This document shows positions 33,039 through 41,478 of a stretch of DNA of 64,000 nucleotides, piece after piece. The DNA is taken from assembly GCF_051414135.1 (NCBI RefSeq), contig NZ_JBLKOA010000001.1, forward strand, positions 1,054,001 through 1,118,000. The letters are read 5' to 3'. How positions within the stretch are numbered: position 1 is the first letter of the stretch; each line of letters opens with the position of its first letter. The translations under genes and the position numbers were made by a program. Source of the DNA: Halovenus halobia. GTDB taxonomy: Archaea; Halobacteriota; Halobacteria; Halobacteriales; Haloarculaceae. A model generated the notes under the pieces. That model was not told where the DNA came from and ran no database searches. It worked only from the letters and a program-made list of their open reading frames with translations.

Positions 33039-33644
33039 TCAGTTCAGTCCGAAGAGGGTGGCGAACAGTTCGTTGAGGAACTCGGGCACACCGCGGAACC
33101 GCTCGTCAATTTCGCCGTCGCGGTTCTGGTCTTCGGGAATCCACAGCTGTCCGTCCTCTGCGGTACCGTGTTCGTGTTTTTCGTCCGTATTGTCGTGTCT
33201 GTGGTCGTCTGCGTCAGCGTGTCTGTGTTCGCTGTCGCCTTCTTCAGCCCCGGTGTCACCACGGAACTGTTCGTCTATCTCACCGTCGTGGTTCTGGTCC
33301 TCTGGGAGGAGAATCTGTTTGTCTTCGGTATCCTCGCCGTCACCGATTTCTGTCCCGTTGTCCTCACCACGGAACCGCTCGTCTATCTCGCCGTCGCGGT
33401 TCTGGTCTTCGGGAATCCACAGCTGTCCGTCGTCGGAATCGTTGCTACCGACCTGGTCTCCGGTCGAGCCGTCGGCGGCGTCGCCGTTACAGGGGGAGTC
33501 GACACCAACCACGCAGATACCGACCGTGGCATTTTCCGTGTCGTCTTCGGGGGCCAATTCGTCCGCAGGCAGTGCTGCTGCGCCGCCCGCGGTGAGCGCT
33601 ATCACCGCAACGGCAGTCAACAGCGCAACTATCTTCGCTCTCAT
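33039..33644 (-). CDS. Secreted protein with three EF-hand-like repeats
   Basis: 201 residues. A Sec signal peptide covers about 1-25. Three repeats carry the loop DQNRDGEIDERF (80-91), DQNHDGEIDEQF (116-127) and DQNRDGEIDERF (172-183), matching EF-hand/dockerin-type calcium loops with D at 1, N at 3, D at 5, G at 6 and D at 9. A His-rich stretch EHRHADADDHRHDNTDEKHEH (139-159) links repeats two and three. Calcium binding outside the cell is inferred. No named family is recognised, and there is no obvious sortase-like or archaeosortase tail. Confidence 0.8.
   Translation of the reverse strand: MRAKIVALLTAVAVIALTAGGAAALPADELAPEDDTENATVGICVVGVDSPCNGDAADGSTGDQVGSNDSDDGQLWIPEDQNRDGEIDERFRGEDNGTEIGDGEDTEDKQILLPEDQNHDGEIDEQFRGDTGAEEGDSEHRHADADDHRHDNTDEKHEHGTAEDGQLWIPEDQNRDGEIDERFRGVPEFLNELFATLFGLN
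33090..33431 (-). repeat. Three tandem EF-loop coding repeats
   Basis: Repeat units lie at 33366-33431, 33258-33323 and 33090-33155. The first and third are nearly identical at DNA level, the second has diverged (His for Arg, Leu-Leu for Trp-Ile). This suggests a recent duplication or gene conversion between the outer units. Confidence 0.75.
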
Positions 33645-33727
33645 TGCAACTACAGCTACAGACCGGATATAAAACGTACTAACACAGAGTCAAAGACGGA
33701 TTTCACTGAAATGGCCGTTGTAGCCGG

Positions 33728-34633
33728 TCACTCGGGCCCTGAGAGCTCTCGCTGGAATTCGTCGAAGACCTCGACGTCATCTGGAATCTCGTAGGAAATA
33801 CGGCGCTGGTCGCGGTTGGTTTCGAGGTTGACACCGGCCGGTTTGGCGACTGACTCCCAGTCAGATTTGACACCGACTGACTCCGCCGGCGACCCAGCGG
33901 CGATGTGGTGGGCCGGAATATCTCCGCCCGCAATGGATTTCGGCGCTACGATGGCGTTCCGGCCGACTCGAACGCCAGCCTGGACCATCGAATCGTAGGT
34001 GAGCCGCACGTCGTCTTCGATAATCGTGTGATAGTTGCGCACTTCGGTCTGGTCGATGGTATCGTGTTGGTGGCTGTAGACGTGGCTGTCGTCGGAAATC
34101 GAGACGCGGTCGCCAATCGTCAGTTTCCCGCGGTCGTCGAGGTGGACATCGTCGTGGACGACGACGTTGTCACCGATGGAAATGTTGTGGCCGTAGGTCA
34201 TCGAAATCCCCTTGAAAAATCGGCAGTTGTCGCCACACTCGTCGAAGAGGTGGTCGGCGAGCATCCGACGGAACTGTAGGGCGAACTCGACGTTGTCGGC
34301 CATCGGCGTGGCGTCGAACTGCCGCCAGAGCCACTGGAGGTGTTTCGAGCGGCGGAACTGCTCGCTCTGGGCGTCGACTTCGGCGTAGTACTCGCTCTCG
34401 ATGGTCGTGTTACACGGGTCGTACCCCTGGAGACGGACCTGTTCGGCCGGCGAGATATCCGCGCCGTCCTGCCAGCGCTCGTAGGCGCTTCGGTCACCGT
34501 GCAGGTCGACGAGCACATCCTCGACAACAGTGCAGGTGTCCTCGTCGCCCGCAAGTCGCTGGTCGACCTCGTCGATGAACGCTCGCATCCCTTCGGCAGC
34601 CTCGTCAGGAAGCGACACTGCACGCTTGGTCAT
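33728..34633 (-). CDS. Hexapeptide-repeat acyltransferase
   Basis: 301 residues. An N-terminal helical region of about 125 residues precedes a left-handed beta-helix (ISIGDNVVVHDDVHLDDRGKLTIGDRVSISDDSHVYSHQH and later GVRVGRNAIVAPKSIAGGDIPAHHIAAGSPA), typical of acetyltransferases using CoA thioesters. His in YSHQHD may be the catalytic base. Acceptor unknown. It lies alone between the EF-repeat gene and the MBL operon. Confidence 0.85.
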   Translation of the reverse strand: MTKRAVSLPDEAAEGMRAFIDEVDQRLAGDEDTCTVVEDVLVDLHGDRSAYERWQDGADISPAEQVRLQGYDPCNTTIESEYYAEVDAQSEQFRRSKHLQWLWRQFDATPMADNVEFALQFRRMLADHLFDECGDNCRFFKGISMTYGHNISIGDNVVVHDDVHLDDRGKLTIGDRVSISDDSHVYSHQHDTIDQTEVRNYHTIIEDDVRLTYDSMVQAGVRVGRNAIVAPKSIAGGDIPAHHIAAGSPAESVGVKSDWESVAKPAGVNLETNRDQRRISYEIPDDVEVFDEFQRELSGPE

Positions 34634-34682
34634 ACTCTGTATTTCCTCCTCGAATTCATATGAGCGTTCGGTTCGGCCGAAG

Positions 34683-34871
34683 TCACTGTTCGGTCGGTTC
34701 GGAGACAGTTTCGGCTGACTCCGCCGTCGATGTCAGTCGCGCGTACAGTCCCAGACCCGCCCCAGCGCCGAACGCGAGCAGCACACTCGCGGCAATCCGC
34801 AGTAGTGGTGGGTGTTCCGTCCCGAGATGGAGTGTCGTCTCGAACATATCTCTCAGTACTGCGCCCGGCAT
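34683..34871 (-). CDS. Small single-helix membrane protein
   Basis: 62 residues with one membrane helix (LLRIAASVLLAFGAGAGLGLYA). It follows the MBL gene by 25 bp on the same strand. An alternative start MFETTL lies eight codons in. No family recognised. Confidence 0.55.
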   Translation of the reverse strand: MPGAVLRDMFETTLHLGTEHPPLLRIAASVLLAFGAGAGLGLYARLTSTAESAETVSEPTEQ

Positions 34872-34896
34872 ATCAACGACTCGCTTTCGGCCGGTC

Positions 34897-35778
34897 CTAC
34901 TCCCCAGTCTCACTCAGATAATGGAGGACGCCTGCCACATCAGTCTGCAGCGACCAGTGGCCCCACTGGTCGTTCATCGCCGCCGCGATTGCGGCCACAT
35001 CCTCGCCGTGTTCGTCGCGAAGCGACGCCACGGTATCGACGTAGCCCGGAAGCATCTCCTTGTACCGCCGAAGTTCCTGTGTTGCGCCGCCGTCCTCACC
35101 GGCACCGACGTGTGCGTACAGCAGCGTTTCGGGCTCGAACTCAAGCAGTCGGTCGATACTCTCAAGCGCCGCTTCGAGGTCGAAGTTTGGCGGGGGTGTC
35201 GTTGGACGGTGGCCACTATCAGGAAAGTTCATCCCGGCGGCGTCGGCACTGAACAGTGCTGCACTCGGCCTGTCGAACAGACAGAACTGATGTGGCGCGT
35301 GGCCGGGCGCGTCGATTACGTCGAGCGTGCGCTCGCCGATTGTGAGCGTGTCACCGCCGCCCAGTACGCGAACCCGGTCTCGGTCGATGCGTCGCGGTTC
35401 GCCGTACGGACTGTCCATCCCAATAGCGCGCTCGACGCTTTTCGTGAGGTGGGTCAGTTTCGCTTCGTCGGTGAGATAGTCGACTGCCGTGGGGTGACAG
35501 ACGACCGTCGCATTCGGACAGGTTGCTGCAAGGTGGCCTGCCCCGCCCGCGTGGTCGAGGTGGGCGTGTGTTGGGACAATATACTCGACAGCGTCGTGGT
35601 CGATATCCAGCGTCTCCAGTCCAGCGATAATCTCCTCGACAGCGTCTGCTGGTCCGGTGTCGATGATTGCTGGTTCCGGGCCGTCGATGACGTAGACGCT
35701 ACATGTTCCCGCCATTCCGAGCATCGGTGTCTCGACAGCGTACATCGACGGTCGGCCGGGGACAGACTCAACTGGCAT
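34897..35778 (-). CDS. MBL-fold metallo-hydrolase
   Basis: 293 residues. The zinc motif THAHLDH (His71, His73, Asp75, His76) is followed by a later CHPTAVDYL and SADAAG and HAPHQF ligands, completing the metallo-beta-lactamase fold. The C-terminal 80 residues form a helical extension (LEAALESIDRLLEFEPETLLY...). It is of the glyoxalase II/RNase Z-like broad class; substrate unknown. Confidence 0.9.
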   Translation of the reverse strand: MPVESVPGRPSMYAVETPMLGMAGTCSVYVIDGPEPAIIDTGPADAVEEIIAGLETLDIDHDAVEYIVPTHAHLDHAGGAGHLAATCPNATVVCHPTAVDYLTDEAKLTHLTKSVERAIGMDSPYGEPRRIDRDRVRVLGGGDTLTIGERTLDVIDAPGHAPHQFCLFDRPSAALFSADAAGMNFPDSGHRPTTPPPNFDLEAALESIDRLLEFEPETLLYAHVGAGEDGGATQELRRYKEMLPGYVDTVASLRDEHGEDVAAIAAAMNDQWGHWSLQTDVAGVLHYLSETGE

Positions 35779-35833
35779 TGTCGTGGCTTCGACTGGTGGG
35801 GGCTTTAGCGTGGCGGGCCGGGGGCTCCCCGAG

Positions 35834-35850
35834 TAAAATAAACGAAAATT
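35834..35850 (-). terminator. T-rich terminator after cspA
   Basis: Transcribed strand reads AATTTTCGTTTATTTTAC 21-37 bp beyond the cspA stop, three T-runs in a row, the pattern of archaeal oligo-U termination. Confidence 0.5.
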
Positions 35851-35870
35851 AGGACGTCGGTAAAACGACC

Positions 35871-36065
35871 TTACAGGCGAGTCAGATTCGTCGCCCGCGG
35901 CCCTTTCGGTGCGTCCTCAATTTCAAACTCTACGTCCTGTCCTTCTTCGAGGTCCGGGCCGCCGACGTCTTCCATGTGGAAGAACACGTCTTCGTCCGCA
36001 TCCTCAGTCTCGATGAATCCGTAACCGCCTGTGTCGTTAAAGAAATCAACCGTTCCTTCTGCCAT
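35871..36065 (-). CDS. cspA: Cold-shock-domain protein
   Basis: 64 residues, the standard length. GTVDFFNDTGGYGFIET is RNP1-type and DVFFHMEDV RNP2-type for single-stranded nucleic-acid binding; GPRATNLTRL closes the barrel. It acts as an RNA chaperone in the cytoplasm. The ORF extends upstream but MAEGTVDFF is the family start. A TATA box TTATATG at 36092-36098 lies about 30 bp upstream, giving a leaderless message. Confidence 0.95.
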   Translation of the reverse strand: MAEGTVDFFNDTGGYGFIETEDADEDVFFHMEDVGGPDLEEGQDVEFEIEDAPKGPRATNLTRL

Positions 36066-36091
36066 TGCGTCTGAGTAGAGTGTAGGCCGAC

Positions 36092-36098
36092 ATATAAC
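36092..36098 (-). promoter_or_regulatory. TATA element of cspA
   Basis: On the minus strand CCGTTATATG lies 27-33 bp before the ATG at 36065, with a BRE-like AACCG directly upstream. Confidence 0.6.
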
Positions 36099-36176
36099 GG
36101 TTGCGAACACTGTGTACACCCGTCACTGGTGACTACTGTTCACTATCACCACAAAAAGGCAAACGGGGGCCAGAGC

Positions 36177-36890
36177 TTATGTCACGCCGACGTAGGCGTC
36201 GCGGATGTAGTCGTTGTCCCGCATCTCCTCTGCACTGCCGGAGAGTTCGACCGACCCCTGTTCGAGGAGGTAGAGTCGCTCGGCGTGACGCAGGGCGAAC
36301 GTCGAGTTCTGTTCGACGAGCAGGATAGTCAGTCCTTCGTCCTGTAGCCGCTGAATCGCCTTGCTGATGTCGTCGATGATGACCGGTGCAAGCCCGAGCG
36401 TCGGTTCGTCGAGCATCAACAGGTCAGGGTCGCTCATCAGCGCACGACCGAGTGCGAGCATCTGCTGCTCGCCGCCGCTCATCGTCTGTGCCTCCTGGTC
36501 GCGGCGTTCGTCCAGCCGCGGGAACAGGTCGTAGACGAAATCGAAACTGTCCTGGATTCCGTCGTCGTCACGGAACTGTGCGCCCATCTGGAGATTCTCG
36601 TGGACGGTGAAATACGGGAACAGGTCCCGGTCTTCCGTACAGTAGACGAGCCCATTGTTGACCAGCTTTCCGCTGCTGACTGTTGCGGTTTCAGTGCCGT
36701 TGTAGGTGATCGAGCCACTGTAGTCTTTGTAGCCGGCAATGGAGTCGAGCATCGTCGTCTTCCCGGCCCCGTTGGGACCAATGACACCGACAATTTCGCC
36801 TTCGTCGACGTTGAGCGAGACGTTACGCAGCGCCTGTGTCTTTCCGTACGACACGTCCACGTCGTCAAGTTGTAGTAGTGTTTCGCTCAT
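36177..36890 (-). CDS. livF: Branched-chain amino acid-type ABC transporter ATPase LivF
   Basis: 237 residues. Walker A GPNGAGKTT, signature QTMSGGEQQMLALGRAL, Walker B LLMLDEP and the switch His in LLVEQN-type form (LiV members have Gln-Asn) are as expected for LivF. Last gene of a five-gene operon. Its first base overlaps the end of livG (36890). Confidence 0.95.
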   Translation of the reverse strand: MSETLLQLDDVDVSYGKTQALRNVSLNVDEGEIVGVIGPNGAGKTTMLDSIAGYKDYSGSITYNGTETATVSSGKLVNNGLVYCTEDRDLFPYFTVHENLQMGAQFRDDDGIQDSFDFVYDLFPRLDERRDQEAQTMSGGEQQMLALGRALMSDPDLLMLDEPTLGLAPVIIDDISKAIQRLQDEGLTILLVEQNSTFALRHAERLYLLEQGSVELSGSAEEMRDNDYIRDAYVGVT

Positions 36891-37618
36891 CAGAATCCCT
36901 CTCCAGAGAGATACGCACTCTGGACCTTCTCGTTGTCTGCAATCTCATCTGGACTGCCTTCTGCGAGTTTTGCGCCGTTGTGGATGACGACCACTCGGTC
37001 GACTAACTGCATCAGTCCGCTCATGTTGTGGTCGACGACAATCATCGTCATCCCGTCTTCGCGAAGTGCCTCGATCTGCTCCGAGAGCGTGCCGATCTCC
37101 TGTTGGTTCATCCCGGCGAAGGGCTCGTCCAGCAGCATCAGGTCGGGCTCGGTTGCGAGCGCCTTCGCGATTTCGAGCCGTCGCACATCTGCGTGTGGGA
37201 GCTCGTCGGGCGTCTCTTCGAGTTTGTCCTCGAGGTCGACGTGGGCTGCATAGCCTGCAATCTCTCTGTCGCTGGCACCGCCGTACAGTGAGAGCAGACT
37301 GTTCGGCAGCGTGAACAGCTTGATGTTCCCGCCGACCGGGAACAGATCGATCGGGTCAGACTCCTGTGTTACTCGTGAGAGTCCCTTGTTGACAATCTTG
37401 TACGTATCGAGGTCGGTAATATCGTCGCCGTTGAAGGTAATTGTACCTTCGGTGACGCTGTAGCGACTCATCACACAGTTGAACACTGTGGACTTCCCGG
37501 CGCCGTTTGGCCCGATGACGCCGAGAATCTCACCCTCGTCGACACTGAAGCTGAGGTCGTCGACTGCCGTCAGGCCACCGAACCGTTTCGTGAGTCCGTC
37601 GATTTCGAGGACGCTCAC
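36890..37618 (-). CDS. livG: Branched-chain amino acid-type ABC transporter ATPase LivG with degenerate signature
   Basis: 242 residues. Walker A GPNGAGKST, Walker B LMLLDEPFAG and switch VVDHNM are canonical. The ABC signature, normally LSYGQQRRLEIA in LivG, reads LPHADVRRLEIA, so the Ser and Gly that contact ATP across the dimer are absent. LivF has an intact signature, so one of the two composite ATP sites is probably impaired. Overlaps livM by 4 bp and livF by 1 bp. Confidence 0.94.
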   Translation of the reverse strand: MSVLEIDGLTKRFGGLTAVDDLSFSVDEGEILGVIGPNGAGKSTVFNCVMSRYSVTEGTITFNGDDITDLDTYKIVNKGLSRVTQESDPIDLFPVGGNIKLFTLPNSLLSLYGGASDREIAGYAAHVDLEDKLEETPDELPHADVRRLEIAKALATEPDLMLLDEPFAGMNQQEIGTLSEQIEALREDGMTMIVVDHNMSGLMQLVDRVVVIHNGAKLAEGSPDEIADNEKVQSAYLSGEGF

Positions 37619-38820
37619 GAGTCCTCACCTCCGTCGTCACGGCCAATCTTCCCGAGTCGGTGCCAGAGCTTTCTGAACAGGCCGTCCCGGGCGAAGACGA
37701 GGATGAAGATGACGAGGATGAACAGCAACATCAGTCGCAGTGCCGACTCCTCGATGAACAGACCGAGAATCTCGTCGCGCAGCAGGAAGAACACGAAGGC
37801 ACCGCCCATCGCGCCGAGGATGGAGGCCATTCCGCCGACCACTGCCATCGCAATCATCTCGATACTGCGGTCGACCTGGACGAACGTCGTTGGGTCGACG
37901 TTGCTGTAGAACGAGGCGAGCATCACGCCGCCGATACCCATCACGATTGCACTCAGGAAGAACGACCAAATCTTGAACTTGGTCGGGTTGATACCCGCGG
38001 CCGAAACCGCGTCTTCGTTTTCACGGATTGCGGTGAATATCAGGCCGTAGTTCGAGCGCGCGAGAATCGTGAGGCTGATTGCAATCGCCAGCATCGGCAA
38101 CAGCATCATATAGTACCGGACGAACCCAATGGGGCCAATCGCGCCCTGAATCGGGACGAGCCGGTTCACGACGAGTCCCGCCGACCCACCGAGAACATCG
38201 AGCGCCAGCGTCGCCGAGTAGAACAGCAACACGGCGGCGAAGGTCACGAGCGAGAAGTACGGTCCCTGCAGTCGCAGCGACGGCAGGGCGATGATCATCC
38301 CGATTGTGACCGCGACGAGAACCGAAACCGGCGCGGTGATGTAGAAGGGCAGGCCCGTGCTAATCTCGTTGAGCATGACTGCCGTCGCGTACGCGGCACC
38401 GCCGGACAGCGCGGAGTGACCGAAACTAATGTAGCCGGTGTATCCGCTCTGAATGTCCCAGCCCATCGCGAAGATGGCCCAACACGAGGCCAGTGCCATC
38501 GTGCGCAGCCAACTCGTTGCGACGATGCCGGACCCTGGCTCGAAGACGACAACCCCTGCGCCCCAGAAGCCGCCCGTCAACAGCAACAGGAACGAGACGA
38601 GCAGGAAAGCCAACTGCAGCCCAGTCACCGTGCCCAAGTACGGGCCGAGCCGGTTGTTGAACGCTCGTGCGAGCGGGCCGAACGCCCGGTCGACTGGTGC
38701 TAACAGGACGTCAAACACGCGACCAATTGGACTGAATATCGTCCGTCGCAGCGTTCCAAGTACTTCTCGTACGCGTCCACTCGCTGCCGCCAGAATCGTA
38801 AACAGTGTGAGACTACTCAT
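37615..38820 (-). CDS. livM: Branched-chain amino acid-type ABC permease LivM
   Basis: 401 residues; typical LivM is about 320. The extra length is an N-terminal, mostly amphipathic stretch of about 75 residues before the first strong membrane helix (LQLAFLLVSFLLLLTGGFW). The permease core has GYTGYISFGHSALSGGAAY and the EAA-like loop GLIFTAIRENEDAVSAAGIN. A longer frame to 38907 overlaps livH; MSSLTLF at 38820 gives an 8-bp overlap with livH. Confidence 0.93.
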   Translation of the reverse strand: MSSLTLFTILAAASGRVREVLGTLRRTIFSPIGRVFDVLLAPVDRAFGPLARAFNNRLGPYLGTVTGLQLAFLLVSFLLLLTGGFWGAGVVVFEPGSGIVATSWLRTMALASCWAIFAMGWDIQSGYTGYISFGHSALSGGAAYATAVMLNEISTGLPFYITAPVSVLVAVTIGMIIALPSLRLQGPYFSLVTFAAVLLFYSATLALDVLGGSAGLVVNRLVPIQGAIGPIGFVRYYMMLLPMLAIAISLTILARSNYGLIFTAIRENEDAVSAAGINPTKFKIWSFFLSAIVMGIGGVMLASFYSNVDPTTFVQVDRSIEMIAMAVVGGMASILGAMGGAFVFFLLRDEILGLFIEESALRLMLLFILVIFILVFARDGLFRKLWHRLGKIGRDDGGEDS

Positions 38821-39697
38821 GGGCAAATTCCCTCCCGAACAGACCTTGTGGCATAAACAGCAGGAAGCCAACCAGCAGGACGAGCGTCGGCATCCCGCGG
38901 AAGCCACTGCCGATTAGCTCGACGGTCACCTGTTCGACGAAGCCAATCAGGTACGCGCCGGCGACCGATCCTTTGATTGATCCGATACCGCCGACGACGA
39001 CGGCAATGAACGCCACCGCCAGCGGGTCAAGCCACATCAGGGGGCTGACACCGCCACTGAAGCCGAGGAACATGCCGCCGAGTCCGGCGAGTGCACCGGC
39101 GATGAGCCATGTCTTGGCTCGAACCATTCGAATGTTGACTCCTGTGAGTCGTGCGCCGCGCTCGCTCATCGATGTCGCTAGTATCGACCGACCGTCGTCG
39201 GTCTTTGTTACGTACAGCCACAGCAGACCGATTGCAACCCACGAGACGACGAAACCGATAGCCTCGAAGGCCTGGACCGTCGCGCCGCCGATCCCGAACT
39301 GCGTGCCGATGCCGAGTGCAATTCGGCTGTTCTGGCCGCCGAACTGCCAGACCAGAAACTCGGTGGAGGCGACGGCGACAATCACCGTCGAGAGGAAGGT
39401 GATGACGACGTTATCCTCGACCCACCGAACGAGTATCTGGTAGAGCGCCAGTGATAGCACCGCAACGGAACCGATTCCCGCAATGATGCCAATCGCCGGG
39501 TGATACGTCAGCCCCGAGACGAGGTTCGGCATCACGAGGATGCCGTAGATGTACGCACCGGCCATCAGTAGTGCCCCGTGTGCGAGGTTGAGCACACCGG
39601 CGACTCCGAAGATCATCGTGAACCCGATCGCGATCAGCGCGTAAACGGCACTTACCATCACGGCCTGCACGATGGCCGTAGCGACTGCGCCTAACAT
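38813..39697 (-). CDS. livH: Branched-chain amino acid-type ABC permease LivH
   Basis: 294 residues with eight or so membrane helices. ALIAIGFTMIFGVAGVLNLAHGALLMAGAY at the N-terminus and the loop SMSERGARLTGVNIRMVRAKTW are family motifs. It pairs with LivM in the membrane. It follows the substrate-binding gene after 3 bp. Confidence 0.95.
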   Translation of the reverse strand: MLGAVATAIVQAVMVSAVYALIAIGFTMIFGVAGVLNLAHGALLMAGAYIYGILVMPNLVSGLTYHPAIGIIAGIGSVAVLSLALYQILVRWVEDNVVITFLSTVIVAVASTEFLVWQFGGQNSRIALGIGTQFGIGGATVQAFEAIGFVVSWVAIGLLWLYVTKTDDGRSILATSMSERGARLTGVNIRMVRAKTWLIAGALAGLGGMFLGFSGGVSPLMWLDPLAVAFIAVVVGGIGSIKGSVAGAYLIGFVEQVTVELIGSGFRGMPTLVLLVGFLLFMPQGLFGREFAHE

Positions 39698-39700
39698 TTT

Positions 39701-41116
39701 TTAAGCCATCCAGTCAGGCTGTTGGTGCTCTGCCGTACGGAAGCTCTCTGGGTAGACACACTCGACCTTGCCGGGCCGGTCGATACCCTCGTAGTTGACC
39801 TGTGCAGGTGAGTCTCCGCCGTCGTTCGGCTGGAACTGCGTCACCGGGAAGTTGACGACCTTGCCCTCGGAGTCTCGGTCCGCTTTCAGGTCGTGCGGGA
39901 ACCGTTCGTCGGGACCGTAGAACTCGATGCCGCCCGAAATCGTCGCCGCGTCGTCGGGTTCGGTGTTCAGCATGGCGTCGACGTAGTCGTCCATGTTCTC
40001 GCCCGGCGTGGTCGTGCCGGCTTCGTTGAGCGCGTTCTGGAGCACGAGCAGGGCGTCGTACGTCCCGAAGCCCATGTACATCGGCGAGCCGTCCGGCGTC
40101 GCCGCGTTGAAGCTGTCCTGGGCGTACCGGTTGACGTACTCCTCGGTGAATGGCTGGGTCGCGTCGGTAATCGGTGCCGCGCCACCTGCGCCGTTCTGTG
40201 AGGTGGTCTCGAAGATGTTGAGTCCCTCCGTCGCGATATCGTACTCGGGGTGCATCCCGGGGACGTGAATCCCTTCGAGTCCGAAGTTGAGGCTCCCCCG
40301 CCACTCTGGGTAGATCTGCGACGGCGAGGAGCTGATGTGTGCGAAGAACCGAAGCACGTAGTCGACGTTCTGGCTCTCTGCCGTCGAAAGGATCGGGCTC
40401 AGGTCCGGGTCCTGAATCGTGATGGCTTCGCCGGTCCCGCCGCCGTTCTCGATGGTGAGTCCTTGCTCGCTGAGCAGGTCTGGCAGGTTACTGCCGAAGA
40501 CCTCTGTCCAGGCGGCCTGGTCGCGGAAGAACGCGAGCGAATTCCAGCCGTGGCGGTCGGACAGGTAGGTTAGATATCCTGCCAACGCCTCGGCCTGCAG
40601 CGCCGAGTTGATGGGTCCTGCCCGGAAGTATCCCTTATACTTCTCGTAGTCCTCTCCGACGAATCCGGTCGAGAGGTCTGGTGCGGCTGGACCAGAGGAA
40701 ATATATGGCACGCCAAGGTCTGCGGTCAGGTCGATAATCGACCGACCGACCTCGGACTGGAATGCGCCGACAATGACGTCGGCGTTCTCCTGAGTGACAA
40801 GCTCCTCGGTGACACGCGTCGCCTCGCTCGTCTGGACGAGTGTGTCCCGGGTCTTGACCTCGATATCGGAGTCCATTACACCGCCGTTTTCGTTGACGAC
40901 CTCTTTGGCCATCTCTGCCGCTCGCTCGGAACCGACTCCCAGCGGGCTCGCGAGTGGTGCAATGTGGCCGACCGTGAGTGACCCCTCCCCTGATTCGTCG
41001 ACACCGAGCAGGCTCCCACACCCCGCAAGTGTGGTCGCTGCAGTTCCTGCCCCGAGTGCCTGAATAACTTTACGTCTCGTCGTCCCCTCGTAGGTTCCCG
41101 TTGTGTCTTTCGACAT
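39701..41116 (-). CDS. livJ: Tat-lipoprotein substrate-binding protein of Liv transporter
   Basis: 471 residues. Twin-arginine TTRRKVIQALG (Arg14-Arg15) and lipobox LAGC with Cys33 indicate Tat export and lipid anchoring, the usual haloarchaeal route. The mature part is a type I periplasmic-binding fold (LTVGHIAPLASPLGVGSERAAEMA, then YISSGPAAPDL). Substrate could be branched-chain amino acids, amides or urea; ligand residues cannot be read by eye. First gene of the operon. Confidence 0.93.
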   Translation of the reverse strand: MSKDTTGTYEGTTRRKVIQALGAGTAATTLAGCGSLLGVDESGEGSLTVGHIAPLASPLGVGSERAAEMAKEVVNENGGVMDSDIEVKTRDTLVQTSEATRVTEELVTQENADVIVGAFQSEVGRSIIDLTADLGVPYISSGPAAPDLSTGFVGEDYEKYKGYFRAGPINSALQAEALAGYLTYLSDRHGWNSLAFFRDQAAWTEVFGSNLPDLLSEQGLTIENGGGTGEAITIQDPDLSPILSTAESQNVDYVLRFFAHISSSPSQIYPEWRGSLNFGLEGIHVPGMHPEYDIATEGLNIFETTSQNGAGGAAPITDATQPFTEEYVNRYAQDSFNAATPDGSPMYMGFGTYDALLVLQNALNEAGTTTPGENMDDYVDAMLNTEPDDAATISGGIEFYGPDERFPHDLKADRDSEGKVVNFPVTQFQPNDGGDSPAQVNYEGIDRPGKVECVYPESFRTAEHQQPDWMA

Positions 41117-41478
41117 CGTCTGTCCGTGTAATCACCTTCGTCCTATATAACGATTATTGTCGTGTGTAAGGTGGCCTTTATAAGTGGGCGTTTACATCTG
41201 GGAGGCCGCAGGCGGAAAAGATAAATTCTGTCATCAAAGAGTTAATTTAATAGTTGAGTGGCAACGTGCGGCATAGAGGCTGAACTCGGTTCTTTCGCAA
41301 ACCGCGCGCGGACTGGGACGACATAGTCTGCCTCCCCCCGATATAACGGCCTGTTGGCGTATCTTGCCGGACCGGCGGCTCTCCGGTGAAACAGTAATAG
41401 CTCGTGGGCTGTTTAGTTATCTGGTACTCACGGTATAAACTGTAAACTACAATCCGCCGTTCAGGCCGTTTGACGTAG
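41117..41478. other. 362-bp noncoding region before liv operon
   Basis: No gene seen. It contains the liv promoter near 41144, a second TATA-like TTTATAAG on the plus strand near 41178, further AT elements (GATATAACGG near 41340, GGTATAAACTG near 41432) and a short GCCGGACCGGC inverted repeat. It is low in GC compared with the flanking genes. Confidence 0.6.
41144..41151 (-). promoter_or_regulatory. TATA element of liv operon
   Basis: Minus strand reads CGTTATATAGGAC, 28-35 bp before the ATG at 41116. The spacing suits leaderless initiation. Confidence 0.55.

Noticed and set aside
37660..38703. Plus-strand 347-codon frame opposite livM
   Set aside because: Low-complexity His/Arg/Gln-rich shadow of hydrophobic codons on the other strand.
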